Shown here: one piece after another, positions 25,970 to 34,776 of the stretch
Position numbering within the stretch: the first letter of the stretch is position 1
How the letters are laid out: each line of letters starts with the position of its first letter
Assembly: GCA_902587025.1 (NCBI GenBank)
Contig: CACIJJ010000001.1
Span: 62,001-126,000, forward strand
Direction: 5' to 3'
DNA length: 64,000 bases
Source: an uncultured Candidatus Actinomarina sp.
GTDB taxonomy: Bacteria; Actinomycetota; Acidimicrobiia; Actinomarinales; Actinomarinaceae
Position numbers and translations under genes: made by a program
The notes under the pieces: model-generated
The model's database searches: none
Seen by the model: only the letters and a program-made list of their open reading frames with translations
Told to the model about the DNA's origin: nothing

Positions 25970-26438
25970 ATTTTCAATTTTGTTTATTGTTCTCTTCTTT
26001 TCCTTGTGTTCTAATTCGTCTGATCTAAGTTCAGATAAAATTATAATTTCAAATCTTGATCTAGAACCATTGCTTGAAAATGTTGATGTAAAAGAACTTG
26101 ATACCAATTTTTTAATTATAAATTATTGGGCCTCATGGTGTTTGGAGTGTATAGAGGAACATGAACTATTAATTTCTCTTGCAGAAACAAAAAAATTAGA
26201 AGGAAAAGTTGCAATGGTAAGTTTTCAGGATAGCAGAGATAATGCTATTGAATTTTTAAATAATTATGGATATGGCCAAGTAATTTATGCAGTAGATACT
26301 CAGAGTAAATTAGCAATTGATTCAGGTGTTTTCGGTGTTCCTGAAACACATATAATTGTAAATGGAGAAATCGTAAAAAAATTTATTGGTCCATTAAGCC
26401 TTTCAAATGTAGAAGAAATAATAAATAATTTTCCATAA
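25959..26438 (+). CDS. Thioredoxin-like protein, CcmG/TlpA type
   Basis: 159 residues from the ATG at 25959. Signal-like N-terminus ending SLC (Cys17), possibly a lipoprotein although Leu before Cys is unusual. The thioredoxin active site is WASWCLECIEEHE (C61/C64), a C-x-x-C without the common proline, and a cis-proline is visible in VFGVPETHIIV, like CcmG. It would reduce CcmH or apocytochrome c outside the membrane. Last gene of the ccm set. Confidence 0.85.
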   Translation: MKSKFSILFIVLFFSLCSNSSDLSSDKIIISNLDLEPLLENVDVKELDTNFLIINYWASWCLECIEEHELLISLAETKKLEGKVAMVSFQDSRDNAIEFLNNYGYGQVIYAVDTQSKLAIDSGVFGVPETHIIVNGEIVKKFIGPLSLSNVEEIINNFP

Positions 26439-26451
26439 GATAACGAATTAA

Positions 26452-26457
26452 TACTAT
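26452..26457 (+). promoter_or_regulatory. Putative -10 box of rnpB
   Basis: TACTAT ends 9 nt before the predicted 5' end of RNase P RNA (26467); a weak TTTCCA (26430-26435) 16 nt upstream could be the -35. The spacing matches the RNA start deduced independently from its P1 helix. Confidence 0.4.
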
Positions 26458-26466
26458 TGTTAAATT

Positions 26467-26794
26467 GTGAGGTGGATAATCGCGATTTATCGAGGAAAGT
26501 CCGGACTCCAAAGAGCAGAGAGCTGGGTAACTCCCAGGCAAGAAATTGACGGAAAGTGCAACAGAAAGTAAACCGCCTACTTGGTTAGGTAAGGGTGAAA
26601 AGGTAGTGTAAGAGACTACCAGTAATTTAAGAAATTAAATTAGCTTGTAAACCCCTCTCGGAGCAATACCAAAAAGCAATTAGCTTGCTCGGCTAAAAAT
26701 TGTGGGTAGGTAGCTAGATATATTTGGTAACAAATATACAAGATGGATGATTATCTTACACTATGTGTAAACAGAATCCGGCTTATAGCCTTAC
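26467..26794 (+). ncRNA. rnpB: RNase P RNA (class A)
   Basis: Catalytic RNA that matures tRNA 5' ends. The conserved blocks are plain: GAGGAAAGTCCGGACTCC at 26492-26509 (CR-I, 5' strand of P4), GGAAAGTGCAACAGAAA at 26551-26567, and ACAGAATCCGGCTTATAG at 26771-26788 (CR-V, 3' strand of P4). The ends are set by helix P1: GTGAGG (26467-26472) with CCTTAC (26789-26794). About 328 nt, a usual size. It fills the largest space between protein genes (26439-26858). Confidence 0.95.
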
Positions 26795-26802
26795 GAAAAC
26801 TT

Positions 26803-26826
26803 GGGTGCCTCTTTACTGAGGCACCC
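26803..26826 (+). terminator. Hairpin terminator after rnpB, without U-tract
   Basis: GGGTGCCTC (26803-26811) and GAGGCACCC (26818-26826) form a perfect 9-bp stem with a 6-nt loop TTTACT, 8 nt after the RNase P RNA end. No T-run follows. Actinobacteria often use such U-less ('I-shaped') hairpins, so termination is likely; RNA-end protection or processing is possible too. Confidence 0.65.
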
Positions 26827-26858
26827 ACCTAAAAATTCAATGTTATTAATCTACAGAG

Positions 26859-27839
26859 ATGACAAAATTTTCTTATTTTCTAGGTTCTGAACAATGGCAA
26901 CCTGAGACTTTATTGAAGCACGCACAATTAGCAAAAAAAGCAGGATTTGATATGGTCACGATCTCTGAGCATTTTCATCCATGGGTTGACGATCACTCAG
27001 CCTCAAATTTTACATGGACAACTCTTGGAGCACTTGCAAAAGATTTGAAAGATATGGACTTAGGAACAGGTGTTACAACACCATTGTGGAGAATTCATCC
27101 TGGAGTGATTGCTCAAGCATCTGCAACAGTTGATAGATTAACAGATTCAACTTTTCATCTTGGTGTTGGTACAGGAGAAAATATTAATGAAGGACCATTA
27201 GGTTACAATTTTCCAAAATATGATGAGAGAGCTAATCGAATGAAGGAAGCTCTTACAATAATAAGAAGACTACTATCTGGAGAAAAATTAACATTCGAGG
27301 GAGAATATTATTCAACTAATTCTGCAAAATTATACTCCCCTCCTCTTAAAGAAGTTCCAATATGGCTGGCAGCAGGAGGTCCTAAATCGTCTATGCTGGC
27401 TGCAGAATATGCGGATGGACTTATGATTAGTGTAAAGAATCCTGCTGAAGCATATGAAAAAGTAATTAATCCATCTATGCAAAAATCTGAGGAGCTTGGT
27501 AAGTCTAAATTAAGAGTGCACACATATAGGTGGACGATGTTTGCTGATAATGATGAAGACGCATGGGAGTCACTAAAATCCTGGAGAGGTCTTAGAGCAC
27601 CCAATAGATTGCAAGAATTAGATCCAATGGTATTGAGAGAAACAGCAGATTCGTTAGATCGTGAAGAACTTATGTCTAAATTCTCTAGAGCAGGAACAGT
27701 TGATGAACTTATTGATATCTATAAACCACTTGTAGATGATTTTGAATCAGAAATTGTGACAATTCAAATATCATCAATTAATCAAGAAAAAACAATTGAG
27801 CTTCTAGGTAAAGAGCTCTTGCCTAAGTTAAAGAAATAA
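26859..27839 (+). CDS. F420-type luciferase-like oxidoreductase (G6PDH-family)
   Basis: 326 residues. The sequence follows the luciferase-like (LLM) fold: SYFLGSEQWQPETLLKHAQ at the N-terminus, TISEHFHPWVDDH (about 35-47), LGTGVTTPLWRIHPGVIAQA, LGVGTGENINE, and PIWLAAGGPKSSMLAAEYADG. The SEHFHPW and G-TGE-NE elements match the subfamily that includes F420-dependent glucose-6-phosphate dehydrogenase of mycobacteria. Cofactor F420 is thus likely, but the substrate may differ. No F420 biosynthesis gene lies in the window. Confidence 0.88.
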   Translation: MTKFSYFLGSEQWQPETLLKHAQLAKKAGFDMVTISEHFHPWVDDHSASNFTWTTLGALAKDLKDMDLGTGVTTPLWRIHPGVIAQASATVDRLTDSTFHLGVGTGENINEGPLGYNFPKYDERANRMKEALTIIRRLLSGEKLTFEGEYYSTNSAKLYSPPLKEVPIWLAAGGPKSSMLAAEYADGLMISVKNPAEAYEKVINPSMQKSEELGKSKLRVHTYRWTMFADNDEDAWESLKSWRGLRAPNRLQELDPMVLRETADSLDREELMSKFSRAGTVDELIDIYKPLVDDFESEIVTIQISSINQEKTIELLGKELLPKLKK

Positions 27840-27842
27840 AAT

Positions 27843-28571
27843 TTGTTTAAATTATTTTTTATTGGACTAGTTGGTGGCTTACTTTCTGGTTTGTTAGGTG
27901 TCGGAGGTGGTGTTATATTTGTTCCACTTTTGACTTACATGACAAACAAAAATTTTAAAATTAACACTGGAATTTCCTCTATGGCAATCATATTTGTGGC
28001 ATCTGCTAGTGGATTTACATACATACTCAATGGTATTTCTTTAACTTTTAATATTTTTTATCTTATAATTGGAGGAATTTTTGGTGGGTATATTGGAAGT
28101 AAGATTACAACAATAATCAAAACAAAATCTCTCGAAAGAATATTTTCAATATTATTGATAATAGTTGCAATTCGAATGTTTTTGAATACGAGTTTCCAAT
28201 CTGCTTTCAACGAAAATCCTATGTATTATATCTTTATAGGTTTAATAACTGGTATATTGTCAGGATTATTGGGTATTGGTGGAGGTATTGTAAGAATCCC
28301 ATTATTAATTATTTTCGGTGGTCTTGAAAATATAGTTGCTCAGGGATTTTCACTTATAGCTACTATTCCTACTGCAATGACAGCTGCAATAACAAAACTT
28401 AAAGGTAGTCCAGATTTAATTAAGCAAGGAACTTATATTGGTGTTTTTGGAATCATCGGCTCGATTATAGGAGCAAATACTGCTTTTTTGCTTAGCCAAA
28501 ATATTTTAAATACAATTTTTGCAATATTTCTTTTATTAGTAAGCGTTAATCTTTATCTAAAAAAAGATTAA
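27843..28571 (+). CDS. TauE/SafE-family membrane permease
   Basis: 242 residues from a TTG start, about eight membrane segments. The two repeated family motifs are clear: LLGVGGGVIFVPLL near residue 18 and LLGIGGGIVRIPLLI near residue 140. Members export sulfite, sulfonates or other organic anions; the substrate is not evident. It lies 3 nt after the LLM oxidoreductase and ends in TTAA shared with the facing gene. Confidence 0.9.
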   Translation: MFKLFFIGLVGGLLSGLLGVGGGVIFVPLLTYMTNKNFKINTGISSMAIIFVASASGFTYILNGISLTFNIFYLIIGGIFGGYIGSKITTIIKTKSLERIFSILLIIVAIRMFLNTSFQSAFNENPMYYIFIGLITGILSGLLGIGGGIVRIPLLIIFGGLENIVAQGFSLIATIPTAMTAAITKLKGSPDLIKQGTYIGVFGIIGSIIGANTAFLLSQNILNTIFAIFLLLVSVNLYLKKD

Positions 28572-29029
28572 ATTAGACCCTCTCTAAAGAAAATATCTGC
28601 TTTCTCTACGGTGTTAATTTTTGAATATAAATAAGAAAAGCCAGCCACTTCTTGAAGAAGTAAAATTAAAAATCCTCTAGAAGTTGTTTCAACAGAATCG
28701 AAAGGAAGTGGGAAAAATAAAATATGCTGATTTAACCACATAAAATCTAAAAACTGATGTAGAAAAATACCAATAGCAACCAATAAGAAATTATTTCTAA
28801 ATGCGGTCTTTCTTCTAGTTAGTATCATTGTGATGACCAATATCGTGACACTAAATATCAATGTGTGACCAGGTTGATTATAAGCAACTTTAAAGCCAAC
28901 AATGTTGAATAAAAAATCAACAAAATCTGGAAGTAATGCTCCTCCAGCTAAATATCTTAGATCTGCCCCATAATCTTTATAAACATACCTAAAAATAAAA
29001 ATTGAAAACCCAACGTGCCAAAATAACAT
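28568..29029 (-). CDS. Membrane protein resembling YdjM-type metal-dependent hydrolases
   Basis: 153 residues, four membrane segments, with polar residues placed as in the YdjM-like family: an early H near residue 5, LLPDFVD (about 34-40), GHTLIFS (about 54-60) and HQFLDFMW (about 91-98). I name it by these spaced His/Asp residues only. It follows the RNase HI gene by 1 nt on the minus strand and shares a TTAA stop-stop with the TauE gene. Confidence 0.6.
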   Translation of the reverse strand: MLFWHVGFSIFIFRYVYKDYGADLRYLAGGALLPDFVDFLFNIVGFKVAYNQPGHTLIFSVTILVITMILTRRKTAFRNNFLLVAIGIFLHQFLDFMWLNQHILFFPLPFDSVETTSRGFLILLLQEVAGFSYLYSKINTVEKADIFFREGLI

Positions 29030-29030
29030 A

Positions 29031-29423
29031 TTATGAATCTAAAGCTAGGTTGGCTAATTCGTCTGCACGTTTATTGTTTTCTCGGTATATGTGATTAATA
29101 CTTACAAATTCAAGCATTTCAATATGCTCCAAAATTTTATCTCTTAGTGGCTTTAAATTATTGGATTTTACTTTAAAGTTTCCATTTACTTGCTCTACAA
29201 CTAATTTGGAATCTAGAAATATTTCGAGATTCATAAAATCATTTTTTAAGCAATATTCAAGTGCACTATCTAATGCTAAATATTCGGCCTCATTGTTACT
29301 GGCAACTCCTATGGTTTTAGATATCGTATGAATTTCTTTTCCATCAGTTTCTATACTTACACCTATTGCAGCTTCACCAGGGTTAGAACGAGATGCACCA
29401 TCACAAAAAACTTTGTACTTCAT
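29031..29423 (-). CDS. RNase HI family protein
   Basis: 130 residues with the RNase H core: CDGASRSNPGEAAIG (first Asp, about residue 8), ASNNEAEYLALDSAL (Glu), FLDSKLVVEQVNG (third Asp) and a late KRADELANLA (fourth Asp). Mycobacterial homologues carry a C-terminal phosphatase domain; this one is only the nuclease domain. It ends the Nif3 / zinc-ribbon / RNase H trio and overlaps its neighbour by 4 nt. Confidence 0.9.
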   Translation of the reverse strand: MKYKVFCDGASRSNPGEAAIGVSIETDGKEIHTISKTIGVASNNEAEYLALDSALEYCLKNDFMNLEIFLDSKLVVEQVNGNFKVKSNNLKPLRDKILEHIEMLEFVSINHIYRENNKRADELANLALDS

Positions 29424-30127
29424 ATAACCACACCATCACAGTAGCTACATTGCTGAAATTTTGATTCTAGGATTTGTTCAATTTCAGAAGAAGTTAACTC
29501 TACCCCGCAACAACCACATTGGTTATCATTACGATAAGCAGCAATAACTTCTAAGCCTCTTTTTTTTAAATTATCATACAACTCTTTGAGTTCATCAGGA
29601 AAAGTTGAAATAAATTCAAGTTTTTCTTTTTCTAAATCAGGTATTTGTTTATCAATTTTATCCCACTCATTTTTTACAATTTTTGATAAATTAATTAATT
29701 GATTTTTAATATCTTCCAAAGAATTTTCCTGATCGTTCATAACTTTCAATTGATCCCCATTTTGTTCTTTTAATTCTTCCACTTCTAATTTAAATTTATT
29801 AATTTGTATTTTTAGAGATTCTTTTTGATTTGAGTAATTTAATGTTTCACTTGGATCTAAAGTATCACCTGATAATTTCTGCTCAATTTCCTTTATTTGA
29901 AGTTCTAAAGATATAATTTTTTTTTCATTATCTGCTTTTTTAATAAAAAATTCACTTAATTCTTTTTTATTTTCAGTTATTTTTTCTGAAAATTCTTTAT
30001 AGTTAATTTCCATTGATTTCAGATGTAGTACATTTTCACCATTACTTTTTGAATCAATAAGTTTATAAATTTTATTATCTAAATCTTGAAGCTCAACTAA
30101 ATTGCTTAATAAAAATGGCTCATTCAT
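29420..30127 (-). CDS. Coiled-coil zinc-ribbon protein (CT398-like)
   Basis: 235 residues: a long charged coiled coil (about 10-190) and a C-terminal C4 zinc ribbon, CGCCGVEL and CSYCDGVVI. This is the CT398 / Rv2229c type family, generally encoded next to Nif3 in actinobacteria; function remains open, with nucleic-acid or secretion-linked roles proposed for relatives. It overlaps nif3 by 8 nt. Confidence 0.85.
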   Translation of the reverse strand: MNEPFLLSNLVELQDLDNKIYKLIDSKSNGENVLHLKSMEINYKEFSEKITENKKELSEFFIKKADNEKKIISLELQIKEIEQKLSGDTLDPSETLNYSNQKESLKIQINKFKLEVEELKEQNGDQLKVMNDQENSLEDIKNQLINLSKIVKNEWDKIDKQIPDLEKEKLEFISTFPDELKELYDNLKKRGLEVIAAYRNDNQCGCCGVELTSSEIEQILESKFQQCSYCDGVVI

Positions 30128-30890
30128 AATAATTTCTGTAAATATAATTTATTTTCAAATTTAGTTCTTTTTCTAGTTTTTTAACAAATTTTTTCATGCC
30201 CGGAATTTCGGTTGATATGTGACCTACTTGTATGAGTCCTAATTTTGCATCATCAGCTTTTAATAAGTACCTATGTGAAATATCTCCAGTAATAAATACA
30301 TCGACCGAGTCAATTATTTCATCAATAAATTGAGTACCAGATCCAGGTAACACTGCAATGTTTTGAATTTCTTTTATTTCATTAAAATGCTCATTAGTTC
30401 GAATTATTTTTGTATTTAGTTTATTTTCGATATCCTTTTTTAAATCAGATGGAGATATTTTTTTGATTTTGCCCTTACGACCCGCTCCAAAATTATCAAC
30501 TGAGTTAGCAAATATGGATACATTAGACATTCCAAATAACTCAGCTAATGTTTCGGCATTGCCTTCTTTGCATACATCTTGAGCGGTATGTATTGAAATT
30601 ACATTTATTGATGAATCAAGAAAACTCTCTGTAATCGGATCAGGTAAATAGGTTTCAACCTCATTTTCATCGATTATACGTTTAAATGGTGGTGGATGAT
30701 AAGTAACTACTGTATCAACACTATTGTCTTTGCAGTATTCAAGTAAGGATTCTTCAAGCTCATGACCTACTATCAAGTTTTCTACTTGATTACTCTCATC
30801 TCCGATTAAAAGACCTACACTATCGTCTTCAAATGCATGATTAAGAGGTGTTAATTTATTTATATGCTCAAGAAGAATAGAAACGTTCAC
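30120..30890 (-). CDS. Nif3-like dinuclear metal-centre protein
   Basis: 256 residues of the Nif3/YbgI (DUF34) family: DDSVGLLIGD near residue 22, VVTYHPPPFK (metal-binding His, about 61-70), SIHTAQDV with the second metal site, GSGTQFIDE and TGDISHRY plus a late GHISTE. Forms toroidal hexamers in relatives; proposed as a hydrolase or metal chaperone. The triad with CT398 and RNase H is conserved in actinobacteria (Rv2230c-Rv2229c-Rv2228c). Confidence 0.9.
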   Translation of the reverse strand: MNVSILLEHINKLTPLNHAFEDDSVGLLIGDESNQVENLIVGHELEESLLEYCKDNSVDTVVTYHPPPFKRIIDENEVETYLPDPITESFLDSSINVISIHTAQDVCKEGNAETLAELFGMSNVSIFANSVDNFGAGRKGKIKKISPSDLKKDIENKLNTKIIRTNEHFNEIKEIQNIAVLPGSGTQFIDEIIDSVDVFITGDISHRYLLKADDAKLGLIQVGHISTEIPGMKKFVKKLEKELNLKINYIYRNYYE

Positions 30891-30913
30891 TTAATTTATA
30901 GTAATAACGATTT

Positions 30914-33505
30914 TTATAAAGTTTTTGCAGTTTTCCTATTATGGTAATTTGCCCAAATAACTAAAAATGTAGGAAGAATCATAAGTGATGCAATCAATGC
31001 AAAGCCAATAGAAACTAGAATAACAGTTCCCATTTGTTGAAACGGAACTAAGGAAGATGTAGTTAAAATACCAAATCCTGCCATGGTTGTAAAAGCACTA
31101 CCAAATAAAGAACCTCCCGTGGTTTTTAATGTTGTCCTGATAGCTTCAACAGGCTCAATGCCTGAAGAGATTGTTTCTCTAAATCTATTTGTTACATGAA
31201 TTACAAACGGAACGCCAATACCGATTGCCAATCCTGATAATGTGGAGGTTACAGGGTTGAGTGGTATGTCTAATAGATACATACCCATATAAGTTCCAAG
31301 TACAATTGCCGCTACCGGAAGTACTGTTATCACACCCAAGAAAGGTCTTCTCATATCAATCAAATAATATAAGACTAAAAATATCATTGAAGCTAAGATT
31401 GCAAACACCAAGGATTGAAATTGTGATGAGTTAATTAGTTCATTGACACTTTCTGTGACTATATTATCTGATGTAACACCAACAAATATTCCCAGATCTG
31501 AAAGTGGTTCAAAAGCAGTATATAAATCATCTCTTATTTGGGCAGCTCCAGATGTTCCTGCAGAGGTTGTAATTCTAACTTGCATAGCTGATATTAAATC
31601 ATTTTCATTTACATATAAGCTAGTACTAAACGTGTCCTCGTCTGTTTCAAGCAAATATGTATATAAACCTTCAACATCACCACTAGAACTAACCTTTAAT
31701 GCATCTAATCCTTGTCCACTCATAATTTGAACGCCATAAGTTCCTAACTGTCCAATTAAAGCCATATCAGGCATTGGTGGAGGTGCTTGAGGATTTGCTG
31801 AAGGCGGAACTAACATAGCTCCAAGAGATCCTACAACTGATTCAGCGGCTGCATTCCCAGCAAAAACTAATACATTTTCAACATCTGATAAATTGCTTAA
31901 CGAATCGATTAAAGCATTATGAATTTCAGGTGTAGCGACATTGTCTGATTCAATTAATACACTTGTAGTTTCTCCAAAGCCTCCACCAAATTCTTCTTGT
32001 AAAGTATTAAATGTTTTAACAGTTGGACTATCTGAAGGTAAGAAATCTGTAAAATTGAACACTGTTGATATGTTTGTAAAACTATAGTAACCATATCCAC
32101 CAATTCCTAAAATTAATGCAACTGCGATAATCTTGAGTCGTTTAGGAATTATTGAAGTTGCTTCTGACAATTTGTTAAACAGTTTTTCTCCAGATGATGC
32201 AAATGCATCTGTATCGATTGTGTTTTTTCGTTCTGATCTCTTATCGAGTAATGTTCGTATGGCTGGTACGAGAGTCATTACCAAAATAAATGCGTAGAAA
32301 ATACCTAATGCAGTTGTTATTCCAAAATCCTGAAGTTGAGTTAGTGGTGAAACAATATTTGTCAAAAACCCAACCATTGTTCCTAACGTTGCAAGCGTTA
32401 AAGCAATTCCAACAGAACTTAATGTTTTAGAAGCAGATGTATTAACTGAGTTTTTTAAACCTAATTCTTCCCTGTACCTTCCAGTAAAGTGAATTGCGTA
32501 GTCTACTCCTAAACCTAGGATGATGATCGTTGAAATTTGTGAAAGTTGATTTGGTGCTCCAATAATATCTAAATAACCTGGTCCAAGTACAACTCCAATT
32601 CCTTGCATCCATAATATAGCTAGCATTATTGCAGCCAAACTATTGAATATGTCTGCAAAGGTTCTTCTAGAAGATTTAAAAAATCCAAATGTTTTTGTTG
32701 GTTTTATAAAGAAAATAAATGCGAGAACTAAAAAGATAATACCAAAAGCTGCTCCAAAAAGCTGAGCTACTTCCTCTAAAAAGTCATCTTGTTCGTCACC
32801 AAAAAGTAACGCTAATGAAAATCCTGCAATATCAATATTTTCAAAGTCATCACTTAGCTCGAGTAATTCTTTATTTAATTCATTTTCTAGTCTTGGTTGA
32901 ACTTCGAAAGCTCCCTCAAATCCGTATTCACCCTGTATTATTGCTGAATTGATGGTGATAATTCCTAATCCTGCACTTGCTGTAATTGCTTCTTCATCAT
33001 ATGAGCTAGATAAAAGCGCAGATGCAAACTGTTGAAATTCTGGTGGCATTTGTGCTGATGTAGCTTTATAAAGTTGTTTAAATTGCTCATCAGTCAAACT
33101 ACTAACGTCAAGCATTGGATTAAATGCTTTAGCAACATCTATAGGAGCAAAAAAGCCTTGTACTAATCCTTGATTTGGATCATTTACAAGATAATCATAT
33201 AATTCACTATTTTCAATTACTTCAATTGCTGCTGTATAAGTCTCATAACCTTCTACTGTAAGAACGTCTTCACCTTCAAAAACAAGTTGGAGAACGCTCT
33301 GGGTTCCTGATCCTCCAAAGTAATCTGAAAGTTTGCCTTGAGCCTCAATTTCTGGAGTATCTATTTCTCCCCCAAATGAAGTATCTAATTCCTCTGCTTG
33401 AGTGGTCATATATCCAAAAAATCCTGTGATTGCCAAAATTACAATAATTGTGATTATGGGAAATCTAGTTGCAGCAGAGGAAAAGAAGCTAGTTAATATT
33501 TTCAT
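30914..33505 (-). CDS. MMPL/RND-family transporter
   Basis: 863 residues in two homologous halves, each with an N-terminal membrane helix, a large outer domain and a bundle of five membrane helices. The membrane motifs GLGVDYAIHFTGRYREE (first half) and AIGIGVPFVIHVTNRFRE (second half) match the family; the first keeps the Asp-Tyr of proton-translocating helices while the second has Pro-Phe in that place. In actinobacteria such proteins move lipids, glycolipids or hydrophobic compounds outward. Cargo unknown. It is divergent from the M15 peptidase gene. Confidence 0.88.
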   Translation of the reverse strand: MKILTSFFSSAATRFPIITIIVILAITGFFGYMTTQAEELDTSFGGEIDTPEIEAQGKLSDYFGGSGTQSVLQLVFEGEDVLTVEGYETYTAAIEVIENSELYDYLVNDPNQGLVQGFFAPIDVAKAFNPMLDVSSLTDEQFKQLYKATSAQMPPEFQQFASALLSSSYDEEAITASAGLGIITINSAIIQGEYGFEGAFEVQPRLENELNKELLELSDDFENIDIAGFSLALLFGDEQDDFLEEVAQLFGAAFGIIFLVLAFIFFIKPTKTFGFFKSSRRTFADIFNSLAAIMLAILWMQGIGVVLGPGYLDIIGAPNQLSQISTIIILGLGVDYAIHFTGRYREELGLKNSVNTSASKTLSSVGIALTLATLGTMVGFLTNIVSPLTQLQDFGITTALGIFYAFILVMTLVPAIRTLLDKRSERKNTIDTDAFASSGEKLFNKLSEATSIIPKRLKIIAVALILGIGGYGYYSFTNISTVFNFTDFLPSDSPTVKTFNTLQEEFGGGFGETTSVLIESDNVATPEIHNALIDSLSNLSDVENVLVFAGNAAAESVVGSLGAMLVPPSANPQAPPPMPDMALIGQLGTYGVQIMSGQGLDALKVSSSGDVEGLYTYLLETDEDTFSTSLYVNENDLISAMQVRITTSAGTSGAAQIRDDLYTAFEPLSDLGIFVGVTSDNIVTESVNELINSSQFQSLVFAILASMIFLVLYYLIDMRRPFLGVITVLPVAAIVLGTYMGMYLLDIPLNPVTSTLSGLAIGIGVPFVIHVTNRFRETISSGIEPVEAIRTTLKTTGGSLFGSAFTTMAGFGILTTSSLVPFQQMGTVILVSIGFALIASLMILPTFLVIWANYHNRKTAKTL

Positions 33506-33603
33506 GAATGATACTTATAAGCATTATTAAATATTAAACAACGTAAAGATTTACTTGTATTTTAAACATTAAAAGTTTGTTAAATATTTTCTAATAATTT
33601 ACA

Positions 33604-33609
33604 TATAAT
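33604..33609 (+). promoter_or_regulatory. -10 box directly before a GTG start
   Basis: A perfect TATAAT ends 6 nt before the GTG at 33616, so transcription would begin at or next to the start codon (leaderless mRNA). No convincing -35 at 16-18 nt. The 110-nt divergent region (33506-33615) is otherwise plain A+T-rich sequence. Confidence 0.45.
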
Positions 33610-33615
33610 TATTAT

Positions 33616-34776
33616 GTGAAAAAGTTGGGCCTTTTATTTGTATTAATATTTTTATCGCTTCAAACTTCAGCTTTTGGTCATGATGGTGAAGATGAGTTAG
33701 AAAGAAAGAAAACATTTTATGGTATTGGAAATTATGATGTAATTACTATTTCACAACCGGGTGTTCTTTACTACAGTGTGACAAATCAGATTATAGAATC
33801 AGTTGAAAATTTAGAAAGTAAAGTTACATTCATTGGTAGAGCAAATATTGGACTTGAGAAAGTTATTAATACTAATGGTGTTGAGACTTTAAGTACTAGG
33901 CCTAATTACCTCTACAACCTCTCAATTAAAACCATCGAAGGAAAATATGCTGATTTGTTTTATTCTGATGAAGTTTCGGAATTAATCAATGAAGACAAAA
34001 TTATAATTTCTGATCTAACTGCAGAGCTATACTCAATCAACATTGGTGACATATTAGTTTTAGTTGGGATGAATGAAGAAACAACAAAACTAGAAGTTGG
34101 TGATATAATATCTGATCCAGAAATTGGATGGTTCGAAGGACTTGTGAGTAAAAAAGTTGGATACCAGCTAGGGATTAATAGAAATATACAGGCAATAATT
34201 TGGGATAGAAGAATTACTGAAAATCATTTTGTTGAATTGTATAGAAATATAAAATACAAACAATTAAGGGTTACTTTTAGGGATTCTAAACCAAACAAGA
34301 ACTGGGTTCTACCCACTGCATTAATCAAAAACTATTTTGGTGATTTCCAAATAAAAGAGAGGGATGGAACCTGGATAACAATAGAACCAGCTTGGAGAAA
34401 CGAAAATATTCAAAGAAAAAGCATGCCAATTATTGGACGAGCTACATGTAATAAAATCATGTGGGAACCCCTTTTAGGAGCACTTAATCAAGTTATTGCA
34501 GAAGGTTTAGAAGATACACTTTCCAAAGATGAATTCCAAACATCTGGTGGCTGTTATGCACCAAGACGAATAAATAGATTTAATGCTGGAGGCGCTATCT
34601 CAAGACATGCTTGGGGTATTGCAATTGACATAAACGTTAAGTCTGGATATCACCCAAGAGTTGTTGAAATTTTTAATTCGTGGGGATTTGCATGGGGTGG
34701 AACATGGACGTCTCCAGATGAAATGCACTTTGAACTAAGAGATTTATCACCCAGTATTTCTCAAGCCAGCAGCTAA
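33616..34776 (+). CDS. Exported M15-family peptidase (D-Ala-D-Ala carboxypeptidase-like)
   Basis: 386 residues with a signal peptide (about 1-22, ending SAFG). The C-terminal zinc-peptidase domain shows SRHAWGIAID (zinc ligands H331 and D338) and DEMHFEL (E369, H371), the M15C pattern of VanY-like and endolysin-type enzymes. The N-terminal about 250 residues are not recognised and could bind the wall. Predicted to trim peptidoglycan stem peptides outside the cell. The 3' end overlaps ppc antisense by 30 nt. Confidence 0.83.
   Translation: MKKLGLLFVLIFLSLQTSAFGHDGEDELERKKTFYGIGNYDVITISQPGVLYYSVTNQIIESVENLESKVTFIGRANIGLEKVINTNGVETLSTRPNYLYNLSIKTIEGKYADLFYSDEVSELINEDKIIISDLTAELYSINIGDILVLVGMNEETTKLEVGDIISDPEIGWFEGLVSKKVGYQLGINRNIQAIIWDRRITENHFVELYRNIKYKQLRVTFRDSKPNKNWVLPTALIKNYFGDFQIKERDGTWITIEPAWRNENIQRKSMPIIGRATCNKIMWEPLLGALNQVIAEGLEDTLSKDEFQTSGGCYAPRRINRFNAGGAISRHAWGIAIDINVKSGYHPRVVEIFNSWGFAWGGTWTSPDEMHFELRDLSPSISQASS

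Noticed and set aside
31443-31730. 95-codon plus-strand ORF inside the MMPL transporter
   Set aside because: Fully within a well-defined gene on the other strand, with no family similarity.
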